Assembly (NCBI RefSeq): GCF_018320785.1
Contig: NC_054867.1
Location: forward strand, 29,825,855-29,889,854
From: Cheilinus undulatus
Taxonomy: Eukaryota; Chordata; Actinopteri; Labriformes; Labridae
Direction: 5' to 3'
Length of the DNA: 64,000 bases
The translations under genes and the position numbers were made by a program. Shown in pieces: positions 26,148 to 37,500 of this stretch. The notes beneath the pieces are model-generated. The model searched no databases and was not told the DNA's origin. It saw nothing but the letters and a program-made list of their open reading frames with translations. Within the stretch, counting starts at the first letter, position 1; every line of letters starts with the position of its first letter.

Positions 26148-29100
26148 AAATCTGTAGCTGATATGAACTTATTAATGTTAGCTAATTAGCACTCACCTAG
26201 GCTTTATGATAAAGAATATTTTGACTTTCTCAGCAGGAAAATACTCAAGCACATCAAAAATACATAAAACAGTACATAATTTAGTAGCCTTTCATCCTGG
26301 TAACTGTGCAGGTAGAGGGATTCCCCACTACTGTCGTTACACCAGAGCACAAATATCACCAAAGCTAAGCTATGGCTTGGACATTTAAGATTTTCATGAT
26401 CTAAATATTTCCCCTGTACTGTATAAGGGTCCAAATTTACACAAACTTACAGTTTGAAGTAATATCTTAGTTTTCTGCAGTTTTTAGCTGATGTCATTTC
26501 AAAAGATATGGAATTAAGATGCCTGGTGCTGCAGCTATGCACAGTGTTCAAAAGTAGCTGCCACTGCTGTAAGCTTTTTTTGCCCTGCAGGCCTCTGTAC
26601 TGGACTGAAAGCTATTAATGCAAAAAGTATGAGTAAATCTCAGTTTTCAGCAGGAACTCCATATTGCCAGTTTCCATGACAAGGGAAACAGTGGCGCTTT
26701 CAGTAGTTTGTACTTCAAAAACCCATTTAGAAAGGTTTATATTTTTAGACATCCAAAACACTGTTGTCATGTTAATGAACATCCAAACTCCACGAAACGT
26801 CTCAGTGTGAGGATGAAGTTTTTGTCATGCAAACATGGCCTGTGTTTTTTAAAATGTACTCTGGAATCTGTCAAATTGCAGTCTCACCTGTAATTGTAGT
26901 GTCAAAATGTGATTATTAAGTATATTTTGATTTAAAAACTAAACAAGTTTGCAAGAAATCCCAATTTTTACGTTGTTACCACAACAACCATTGACCCATT
27001 TGTCTGAGAGTCACAGGTAGCACAGTCACTCATTAAGCCAAAACACCAGTCTGCTTGAGTTGAACCTACTGAAGCATCTAGATAGTGGACCTTCTGTTCA
27101 GTCACAGTCTCTTTCTATCACTCTGAGTCGCACACATCCTGGCAAGACTGAGCATGACATACACCTGAACCTAAAGGTGCTGCTGCTGTGTTATGCGAGC
27201 GGTCACCTCGGCTCCTGTTGAGGGAGAGAGAGTGTGAAATGTGAATGGAACATGAACTAGCAGTGGCTGACAGGTGAGAGTTGTCAGCCTGATCACACCT
27301 GACAGCCCGTAATGATGGCTGCAGAGCTCTGCTCCTAACCTCAAAGACCTCTGACACCAACAAAATGATCACTGGAACATTATTTGAGAGCCCCCTTTAT
27401 ACGGTAAGAGTGAAGCACCACCTCAGGCAGGAGCATCTGCCATCCCAGTCCGTCAATGAGCAATAAAGACAGCTTTTTTAAATGTGCGTTTTACCACTGA
27501 GGACTTTTTGTGCAGAATGACAGAGCAAAAATGCACTTTGGGTTTAGGCATCTATTTGAGGATTTTTTTTCTGTGCTTCTATAAATACCATCCTGGGCAT
27601 GCAAATGGAGAGTCTGGGCCAGCAGAAGGAGGGCTCAGTTACAGCTAAGTCTTTGGTCAGACGGTGTCACATAGAGCTCTGAGGTACAAACTTTGTAAGC
27701 AAAGAATCAGGAAAAAAGGGGTCGCAGTCATTGGCGTGTGTGATATGTTCCTTAACGCTGCATGGTGATGGGATAACAAACGTCAAACTGACTAATGTTG
27801 ATGTGGTTTTCACTACTCAAGGCATTAGGAGCAGAAGAAAATGCCGGAAAGATAAAAGAGGAGGGTGTTACACAGTGAAGAGTGCAGATTCATTAACATT
27901 CATCACACAACAGTCACACATGCAGTAAATACTGAAAGATCTGTGGATTAAAGCTCTCATCATGGTGGATCACTTTCAGACAAGCCATATTTAAATGGTT
28001 ACTACTTTCTCTTTTAGAGAATCTTAATAATGTCTCTTGTTCTTATTTTCTGAACTGCACTTTACTAACCAAGCAAATAAAACTGTCTGCATACAAATGA
28101 ACATTTTGGTTCAAGTCTAATCTCCAAAAGCACAAATTTTAATGTGATTTTATTTAAGCACAATAAGCCACAGTAGAGGTCAAAGCCAATACAGATGAAT
28201 AATTGTATTTTCTGAATCTTCCCCCCTCTGTTCAGGGAATTTTCACCTCTGGTCAGCTCACACTCGTCTGTTCACTGCCCACGCTGTGTATGGGGAAATG
28301 TCTGTTTTGTAAAATTTCATACTTTGTACCAGTTGTTGAATATGATCTTTGTGGTTCCTTGTTGTTCAACGCATGTAGCGCTACTAAATTTTGTCACACA
28401 GGCCTTGTAAATACTATGGACAGTAAGAAGCTTTAGGACAAAGTCTATGATCAGAGACTCTGAAGCATTTTCCTCCTTTTACTGACTGATGCTTAATAAA
28501 AGACAATAACCCAGAGATGCTGCTCCATGCCTCACTTTCTTTACTGTTGTTTTCATTAATACTGAATATTTAAAACCGCAGAGGCCGTTTTAGTCATCTA
28601 GAGGCCCCAAGCAAAGACCAGGCCCGTCTCTAATCAGCTAAAAGCAATCTTTCTATTTTCTGGTGGCAAAGCCAGAGAAGTACAGGACATACCCAAATAA
28701 GAAAAAGACCCAAATACCCAACAGCACTTGCTCATTGGGATCATCGTTACTAAATCTCACTGCATCATTTTAGTGTAGCAAGTCTGTAGACCAGGCGTAA
28801 CTTAAAAACATGTTCACTGTTGGTGCAATATCCCTTCTTATGCCCCAAATCATGCATTTTTATGTACTGCAGGCCATTTTACCACAACTAATCAACCAAG
28901 TAGCTGTTTCAGCGTGTCTTTAGTAATCTACCTAACTGTAATGGCTTTATATGAAGACATAATTTTGGATCATAAAAATCCATTTAGATTTCTTTCCCCA
29001 GTGTTGGCCCATTATTTCCATTCAAAATACACACTTTATTGATTATGATTGATTATAATGACTACATCTCAAGGCCCCATGGAAAATGAGGCAAATTACC

Positions 29101-29426
29101 TACATTTGCCTGACGATAAATCCACCTATGAATACAGGAGAGCCAGTAATGAGATTATGATGACTGGACCATCTGAGTTGATCGAAACTGGAAATCTGAT
29201 ACAACAGCATCCTCTGGTGTTCAAGTACAGAACCCACACAATAGTTTCCATAGAGATAGTTACCAATTCCTGTTTTATGAGGTAAATTAGAGTATAACTA
29301 GACAGTCCATTTCTAGAGTGGCATCCATATTGTGATCAGAAATCAATTGTAGAGTAAAAAAAAAGAAAAGAAATTAAAAAAAAAAATCCACTCAAGGTGG
29401 TGTCTTTAGATGTCTTGTAGTCTGTC
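26148..29426. other. Intergenic, no gene seen
   Basis: No recognisable exon or complete repeat. Frames such as 29049-29285 have no known domain. Confidence 0.5.
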
Positions 29427-29434
29427 TGTTAAAC

Positions 29435-30431
29435 AGTGATGGAAAAAGTACAAAACTACTGTACTCAAGTGAAAGTACTGTTAATGTGGTTAAAATATAC
29501 TTTAGTAAAAGTAAAAGACCTGGTCTATGATTCACCTCAAAATATTTAGAATTTTAAAAATGTACTTGAGTCGCTACTGAGGAGCTGTACAGTAAAATAT
29601 GACCTCTCCTTATAAGCAAGAATGGCAAGAAAAAGGATCTTTAACCAAGTTGCTGAGGTAAAGTCACACCTCTATAAAAAAAAAGTAGAATACACAGCAA
29701 AACTGACAGTGTTGTTTAAATTCTTATGGAGTTAAATTTACCACATGCAGTGTTTATATTGATTCACTCTTTATATAGTTAAACTACACTTTTGGAAAGA
29801 TTCAATGCATACTGACTTTCAGAGCAGCTAAAGTCACAGGCAGGTAACTCTAACTCAGTGGGCTACTTCAATCATGGTGCAAATGTGTCTCACTTAACAA
29901 AATAGCAATCCATCAGAAAAATGCCCAAAAAGGAATCCCAGCAGGGATCACTGTACAAGAGGCAGCATCCATCTACATCTAAACACATCTAAAACACATC
30001 TAAACCCTCTAGAGCATGATGGGGAACTTCACCAACACATCCCCCATTTAACATTGCAGTGGGCAGTGCTTAGGTCAATTGATTCTTTACTAATTGAGCT
30101 AACACTGGTAGAGCAGCACAGTCAAATAAGTCCAACACTTGATACCATTTCACTCAGAATGGAGTTCAAATCAACCCTGAGATACCAACACTCCAGTTTT
30201 TGTCATGTACAACAGCAACGGCTGTTCATAAAGTTTGTGGCACTGTGTAGTCAACACAAGTGGAAGAACTACAAAAGTGTTGTTCTTAAGTGATAGTACA
30301 GTTACTCAGGGCAAAACTCATTTAAGTGGAATTAAAAGCACTGATTTCAAAATGTACTAAAAAAAAAGTGCAAGTATCCAAAAACACTACTAAATTACAG
30401 TAATTATAGTTACAGTTATTTTCTACCTCTA
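29435..30431. mobile_element. Probable hAT-type element, about 1 kb
   Basis: The left end agtgatggaaaaagtac followed by tactcaag-type words is typical of a common fish hAT family. The right end (gttattttctacctcta) is a diverged inverted match. Flanks tgttaaac (29427-29434) and gtttaaac (30432-30439) agree at 6 of 8 positions. Interior non-coding. Boundaries are less certain than for the other hAT copies. Confidence 0.5.
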
Positions 30432-30439
30432 GTTTAAAC

Positions 30440-32415
30440 TATGTGAAATTTAGATACTAAGCTAAAATGCCATTAAACAGATAAATTATAGGACAGATTC
30501 AACAATCTGAAACCAGCAAGTACCTGGAATTGTTTTGATCACTTTCATTGCCAAAGAAGTTCATAATGAAAAAGATTCACAAATTTGCAAGTTGAAATAT
30601 TTCACAACTCCACAAAATTCACAAAACAATTCTTTGTTCTCCTAATACATCTGTAGTTTTGATTTCATCCTGTAGTGAATCAAAGTGAGGAACCCTTTCA
30701 ACCACTCTATCGAGTACACGAAGCACTCCTTTCTACAATTTTTTAATCTTTGTTTTTCTAAGTTAGTTGAATTACTATATTGGAATTACAAGACAGTAAT
30801 GGAGCTTAGAGTAGTTAAAAGCAGGACGACTGCTTCATTGCCATTCATTAATAAACACTCATACATGTGATGCCCTTTCCCAGCTGTTTCCTGCTCTGGT
30901 AATCAGCTGGAATTGGCATCTTCTCACTTAAGCTCTGAACCAACCCCATTCTGCTATGATCCCTCTTGATCCAATCGTCCTGCTGCTGTCATATTTTAAA
31001 ATCTGTTCTCCTCTCCTCTGCAGTCAGTCTGCTGCAACACTGCAGATGTGGGGCTAACCTTCATGGAGGAGGGTCCTTCATTTGGGTCTATCAGGCAATT
31101 TCTGTTAAAAAAAAAAAAACTAGGCATACCATGTTAAATTAAAAATAGCACAAAAGCAGAGAAATGTGCGTGGTTTTGGAAAAATATATGGATAGTTTTG
31201 AGTACATGCCACAAACATTTCAAGAAAGTAGGGAAAGGGTAATGCTTAACTCATCCTTTTCCTTTCAACAACTCCTGAGAGTTTGGGGACAGAGGGACAG
31301 GTTTCATTACTTTAGAAAGTGAAATGTAATATTTCAGCTGTTCAAAAGTTCATGGTCTTTTTCTCTATTTTCACTTAAAAATGGAGATTAAAAAGTTTTG
31401 CAAATCTGTTTTATGCACATTTTTATCCATGTTCTGCCTTGTTTGGAGACAGGACTGTGGTTTTACTTTACCTAACATCATTATTTTGTCAATCTTCTGA
31501 CAAAGTGTACACTATAAGGATTGTTTGTGTCACGGTTGACCTCAGCAGCTTTACTCAAAACTCTGCGTCTAAGTCTAACTTCTAAAATAATCTCATTAGA
31601 TGCTTTCTATTTCTGGTCCCTGGCATGTTTGTAATCTCAGCTGTGGCTAATATCAGTGAAAGTCTCATCTGAAGCACGCTGCACATTCCCATCTAATATG
31701 TTTGATTGCGTCATACCTTCATCATAGCTGAAGTTTTGAAGAGGATTACATCACAGTCAATGCCAGTCACGACTTGAATCTTTTCACAAGACACAAACAG
31801 GCTTAACTCCCACCAGGAACAATCTCTGCAGGTACAGCAGACGTGAAATAAAACCATTAAAGAAGACCTCACAAGGGTAGCTACAGCTCATTATAACTGA
31901 GATGTAAAGTTTAAGCTAACATGAACTGAGAAAATATCAAAAGAAGAATATTAGAAGAATGTATATCAGGGATTTGTGCACACGTGCTTCAGGTTTATCA
32001 CCTTAACATTTCACTTTAAGTTGGATAATCCCCTCACATCATGGATCAGGAATAACTTTCTCTAACTGATGAAAGGAATGTCGACTTGAAAACACACTTG
32101 TGTAAAAGGCATGTACTGTTGACTGTAGCTGAGGTGAATTTATTACATAAAGCCAGACAAAGGATGAGGGTATGACTTATTAAGCATCAGGAAAAGAATG
32201 ATTTACTAGTAGATCTTTTCTGGGCAGCTATGGGCCAAAAGGAACAGGCCAAGCTAGGCAATTGCTTGAGGCTGTGTCCTACAAGGGGCCTAAAGATGCA
32301 GTCATCATGAGTGTTCATCAGATATGAGCTAAGTATTTCAGATTGATTGATTAAAACTTGCAAATTATTGTAAATTAGGAGCCACGAGTGAATGGCATGG
32401 TTTCTAACATATAAA
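30440..32415. other. Intergenic, no gene seen
   Basis: No supported feature; an A12-A13 run near 31108. Confidence 0.5.
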
Positions 32416-32890
32416 TCATGGACAAAAGTAATTGTTCACACCTGTTAATTATTGAATTCAGGTGTTTAAGTCAGACCGGTTGCTATCAACTCAAGCATGC
32501 AGTCTCTATTTAAAAACATCTGTGATACAAAATAGGTCATTCTGAGAAGCTCAGTGACTTCAAGCGTGGTACTGCGATGGATGCCTGAAATTTCATCCCT
32601 GCTGGAGATCCCTCCTAGTGATATTATTTGAAAATGGAAGCGTTTAGGAACAACAGCAACTTAGCCACCAAGCAGAAGACCACGAAAAATTCCAGAGTGG
32701 AGTAAACAATTGTTAAGGTGCATGCTGCGTAAAAGTCCCCAACACTCCTCTGATTCCACCCGAAGATTTCTAACCTTCCACTGGTACTAATGTAAACACA
32801 AAAACAATGCAGCAGGAGCTTCATGGAAATGGTTTCAATGGACGAGCACCTGCATGCATACCTTGCATAATCAAGTCCAATGCAAAGTGC
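32416..32890 (+). pseudogene. Decayed Tc1-like transposase, 5' half
   Basis: The leader (gacaaaagtaattgttcaca, then cacctgttaattattgaattcaggtg in two parts) and the coding start are those of fish Tc1 elements. In one frame the helix-turn-helix region reads EISSLLEIP, KWKRLGTTAT and RRPRKI, interrupted by TGA, TAG and TAA codons and small deletions. The catalytic DDE part is missing after about 32890. Inactive relic. Confidence 0.75.
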
Positions 32891-33186
32891 ATTCATGAAT
32901 CCATGCAAACATGAATCACGCACAAAAGGTCTGAGGATTATTTAGGGTGGGCTGTGGCCCCCTGGTGGACTTTAGAGGGAATTGCAGGTGGGATGTGAGA
33001 GGTCATTTACAATAAATAGATGAGATATATTTCATTTTGAGTTGAATTGAAGTTTAAACTACAATAAAATACTCAATTAAATGTATGTTATGTTTTTTAA
33101 AGTCTCAGAACAGAAAAAAAAAACAGTCCAAAGATTTAAGTTTCATATCACCTTTTGATCATTTATCATGTCTGATGTGTCACAGC

Positions 33187-33926
33187 TTAACCTGCTAAGA
33201 CCCAGCATACACAAATGAGGACGTTACATTTTGGCTTCTGCTGCTGTTAGAAATGTTGAGATAATTGTGCAGAGTTTCAGCTGAAGTTTAATTAGTCAGC
33301 TTGAAATGTTGGGATAATCTGCTGTTTGGGTGTTTTGGAGAATTTACTTGGAAGTTATCAAGTATTTTCATGGAAATTTATGGGATATGTGTGTATATTT
33401 GGAGCGTTTTATTGGTAGATATGGGGAAATTGCTTTTTATTAATTTATATAATGGCCTTTTGTGGGAATTTGGAACGTGTAATTGTAATTTATTTGGAAA
33501 TTGGAATGAGAACTTGTGGGTACAGGTTGTCCTTTCATATTTTCAGGAATTTTCATTAAAATTTCAGGGAATTTGTCTGGATGTTTGTCATTTTCATGGA
33601 ATTTTGGAGAATATATTTGTTGTTTTTTTTTTAGCATTTGCAAAGAAATTTTGGGGAAATTTGCTTACAATGTTTTAGAAATTTGCATAGTTTTTGGAGA
33701 AATTCTCATTCTAAGGTTGTGCTTTATAATAAAGTTTCATTTAGGGATTTGAGGACAATTGAAAGATGTTTTGGGAAGATAATTTTCACAGAAATATCTG
33801 TCAGTTTCTTTGACATTTTGGGGATTTTTTTTGGATGTTGTTAAGGAAAATTTCCAAGAAATTCTTGGTCAAAGACAAAGCTGACTTTTTTTTATTGATC
33901 AGACCCTACTTATCTCAGTAGGTTAA
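33187..33926. mobile_element. T/G-rich element with TTAA-terminated inverted ends, 740 bp
   Basis: ttaacctgctaaga (33187-33200) and tctcagtaggttaa (33913-33926) are inverted repeats (12 of 14). Between them the plus strand, especially 33300-33880, is strongly T- and G-rich with very few C, made of loosely repeated words such as ttttggggaaatttg, ggaattttcat and tggaaattt. It looks like a DNA element filled with a degenerate minisatellite. The longer open frames here are by-products of C depletion. Confidence 0.6.
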
Positions 33927-34476
33927 TGAAATAACTATATGGAGGTAATACTTTGAGTCTTGTGTTGTGGTTTAAGGTTTGGGTTGAATGATTCTTCAGC
34001 AGAACTTTTTGCAAAATTAACAAAGTAAATAGTTAAGTTTAAAGTTCATGCCTCTTTGCTCTTTACTGTATAGAACCAAGAGGCTTTTATTTTGAAAAAT
34101 AGCACACCACAATCTATTTTGTTCTCCTGCCCTGGATTCATTCTGGCGTGTAGTTCTTCTACTTAATCCTTTACAAATTGTGCATAGGGATGAAATTGTT
34201 TAATTTCCAAACCTGTGCTCATCCACGTTCTGAACCACAAATCCAAAGAGCAAAATACTCTGACTATGCACCCTGGTGTTGTTTACATCTCTCCTCTTGT
34301 TCTAAGACTGGCTCTGGACCTGCGTGTTTTCTTAATCCATCCTCCAGTCTCACTCAGTCTCTGTTTTGACCGGTTATGAATGTGCACGGGTTACAGCCAG
34401 TCTTCTCAGTCATCAACAAAAAAAGCTCTTTTATTGGTGGCCAGCATCACTGCGTCCTAATCCGGTACTCACAGGT

Positions 34477-34484
34477 TATATAAA
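34477..34484 (+). promoter_or_regulatory. TATA box of rdh10-like gene
   Basis: TATATAAA lies 111 bp upstream of the preferred ATG. An inverted CCAAT box (ATTGG, 34433-34437) sits about 40 bp further up. By the usual spacing transcription would begin near 34508, giving a 5' UTR of roughly 87 nt. Start site inferred, not observed. Confidence 0.6.
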
Positions 34485-34594
34485 ATGGCCATCCAATCCC
34501 ACGGCGCTCACAGAAAACAACTAGTCCGGAGCTTGGCGGTCTGCTTGTGCAGCTCATTAGTGTGTTCTGCAGAAGTGAGTGGAACAGGACCATC

Positions 34595-37500
34595 ATGATC
34601 GTTATCGTGGACCTTCTGCTGATGCTCATAGATCTGACTTACTCCATAGTGGCAGCTATCGTCCAGACCTTTCTGCGACCTCGGCTCAAGTGCATTGATG
34701 GGGAGCTGTGTCTGATAACAGGGGCCGGGGGGGCGCTGGGTCGCCTTTTTGCCTTGGAGTTTGCTAAAGAAGGGGCGCATCTGGTGCTATGGGACTGTAA
34801 CGCTGCTGCCAACGAGCAGACCGCCGCGCTGGCGCGCGAGCTGGGGGTGAAAGTGCACGCCTACACGGTGGACCTGTCCAAGCGTCAGAGCATCTACCAG
34901 GCAGCGGACAGGGTGAGGGCGGAGGTCGGGGAGGTGTCCATACTGGTGAACAACGCGGGTGTGGTGGCCGGGCGGAGGCTGCTCGACTGTCCGGACGAGC
35001 TCCTGGAACGGACTCTGCTTGTCAACTGTCACGCGCTGTTCTGGGTGAGACGTTGACGCACGTACCTTTACGTGCAGACACTTCATTCTTCCATCTTCAT
35101 TTGCTTGACACAGAGCCTCATCCATCATGCTCACATGAATTACATAACTTGAATTCAGCTCTTTGCCCCGCCGGCTCTGCTCAGTATTTGTGCATTGATG
35201 TATGAAGGGATCAGATGGGAGCTAGAGCATCACCCTACAGTCTGTCCCTGCTACTCTGTTAAATGTGTCCGAGCTAACAGCGGGTTTCAGCAGGTGGTCG
35301 TCCACTCATCCACAGAATAACAGGAGCTCACGTGAGCCCACCACTTAAAATGGAATGTGACTCTGCCCCTGATCCTCTTAAGGCCTCAGATCTCATACTG
35401 TATTATAAAAAGGGTAAGCTCATTAGCATCAGCTATCAAAGACATCAGCAACACAAATACAGGGTCTGGATGAGCTTTAACATAATCAACACTCAATCTT
35501 AGCCAATACTTTTAACATGGAGAGCTATGCCATTATTACCTCCGCCAAGGAGGTTATGTGATGGGGTGGGTTGGTTTGTTTGTTCGTTTATTCGTTTGTT
35601 AGCATCATAACTCAAAAAGTTCTGGATGGATTTTGATAAAATTTTTAGGAATTGTCAGAAATGACATAAGGTAGAACTGATTAGATTTTGGGAGTGATCC
35701 GGATAACCGTCTGGATCCAGGGATTTTGTACTATTGGGAGATAAAGGGCTAATGGCGGAGGTCTGCGCTGTTACCACTTTACACCAGGAGATGGTTGACA
35801 TGAGTAACTTCAATCCCAGCAGCCTTTTGGGTGTGTTTCTATTCAAAGTTTTGGAGTTTATAGAGTTTGAAAGATGCATGCCCGGCTGAGAAGACGAGTC
35901 GGAGCGTAACAGAGAGAAAGACAGCGAATTGTAGCGAGAATACTCACAATGCTGGGAGGAATAGAGGAATATTCACCCTCTGCCATGACTTCCAGTCGTC
36001 CAGTTAGACCATGGGTGAGACTTTCAGTGCATCTGTTGGCACCGGCAAGCAATGCTTTTCCCATGACAGTGCATCTGGAGTGATGCCAATGCTTTGTTAC
36101 ACCGTGTTTCTACCCCGCCGAGGAGAGAGTAATTGGCAGATGCAGTGGTGGGGGGCACATGGGGATGGGTCCAGGAATTTTTTTAAAGGATTCTTCACCT
36201 TTGGGAGATAGGGCTAATGGCGGAAGTCTGCGCTCTCAGAGTGCTTTTCTAATGTGTTATGAATACTAGAGTCAAGCAAATATGAGTTAAACAGAAAAGA
36301 GATGTGACCAGAGAATTAAAATGTTTCACAAAATCAATGAAACAATAAAATATTACACTATAACGCAGAACAAGTTGAAAACACTCAACATTTTTGTTAC
36401 ACTTATCACACCAAAGTCTTTTAGTAGTGGAAAAAAATTTTTGAGTGCAACTCAACCTAAAATAGCTATATAATTAACACTGCAATCCCTGAAGAGTTAA
36501 CAGAACTTAAAACATCAGAGGCAACTGATGGAACAAAAAAAAAATAAAATGCTATTATTTGTTAAGGAGTAGTTACTATACTTACTAGGGCTGGGCAATT
36601 AATCGCAAATCAGATTAAATCACTATATGGCCTGCTGCAATTTACAAATCGCAGAAGTTGCAATATTTCTTTAACTTAGAATGTGTCAAAATACCAGTTT
36701 AATACATTTATTTTTTGCAGCAGCAGAGATTTTATACACAGAATGGTTTACAAAAATCCTCCTTTTTGTGTTTTATGTATTTTTTTTTTTATCAAAACAA
36801 GAGGCATAAAAATTATAATCCCCTTCAATAAAACAATTGATAACAAATTTGCAATATGAGCAAAAATAACTGCAGGTATTTTTTAATCGTTCTACCCTAG
36901 TTCATTCTATCTAATATTAATGAAGCTTGGCATTAGTTCACAGAAATCACACACAGCTCTTTCTCTCAACACAGCGGTCCATTTAAATATAACATACTTC
37001 TCACTAATCTCTGCTTGCATTAATGCTGATGCACCACGCTGCTGCTGTTGCTGCTGGAAAAGCTTAACCTCCTCCACCCCAGCTGACTCCTTTATAGCTT
37101 AAAGTTTGTTGCACCCTCATATTCATGCTACTATGGATTAATGCTTCAAAAATAATCTCATTGTTTTTAGTATCAACTGCCATAAATGTATCTGCTTGAC
37201 AAACCCAAGGAACTTCTTTTGAGGAGATGATTTTGCAATGAAATGGTTAAATGTATGATGACAGTGTTCCTGACTTAATATAGGTTATGATATATACAAC
37301 GATTTATTGCTTGAACTTGTTGAAAAATACAGGAGCTGAGGAACCTAATAATAATCACAAACTGAATCACAATCACAATATTGGGGAAAAGATTAACGAT
37401 TTGCAAAAATAATCTAATTGTCTATAGACAATTAGATTATTTTTGCAAATCGTTCAGCCCTAATACTTGTAAATTTGACTTTTTTTCAGTTAAACTACAC

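Noticed and set aside
33301-33678. 125-codon Phe/Gly/Trp-rich frame
   Set aside because: Result of missing C (few stop codons) in a T/G-rich repeat; not protein-like.
34547-34594. Earlier ATG for the rdh10-like gene
   Set aside because: Adds 16 residues with no counterpart in RDH10; the ATG at 34595 aligns exactly with the family start.
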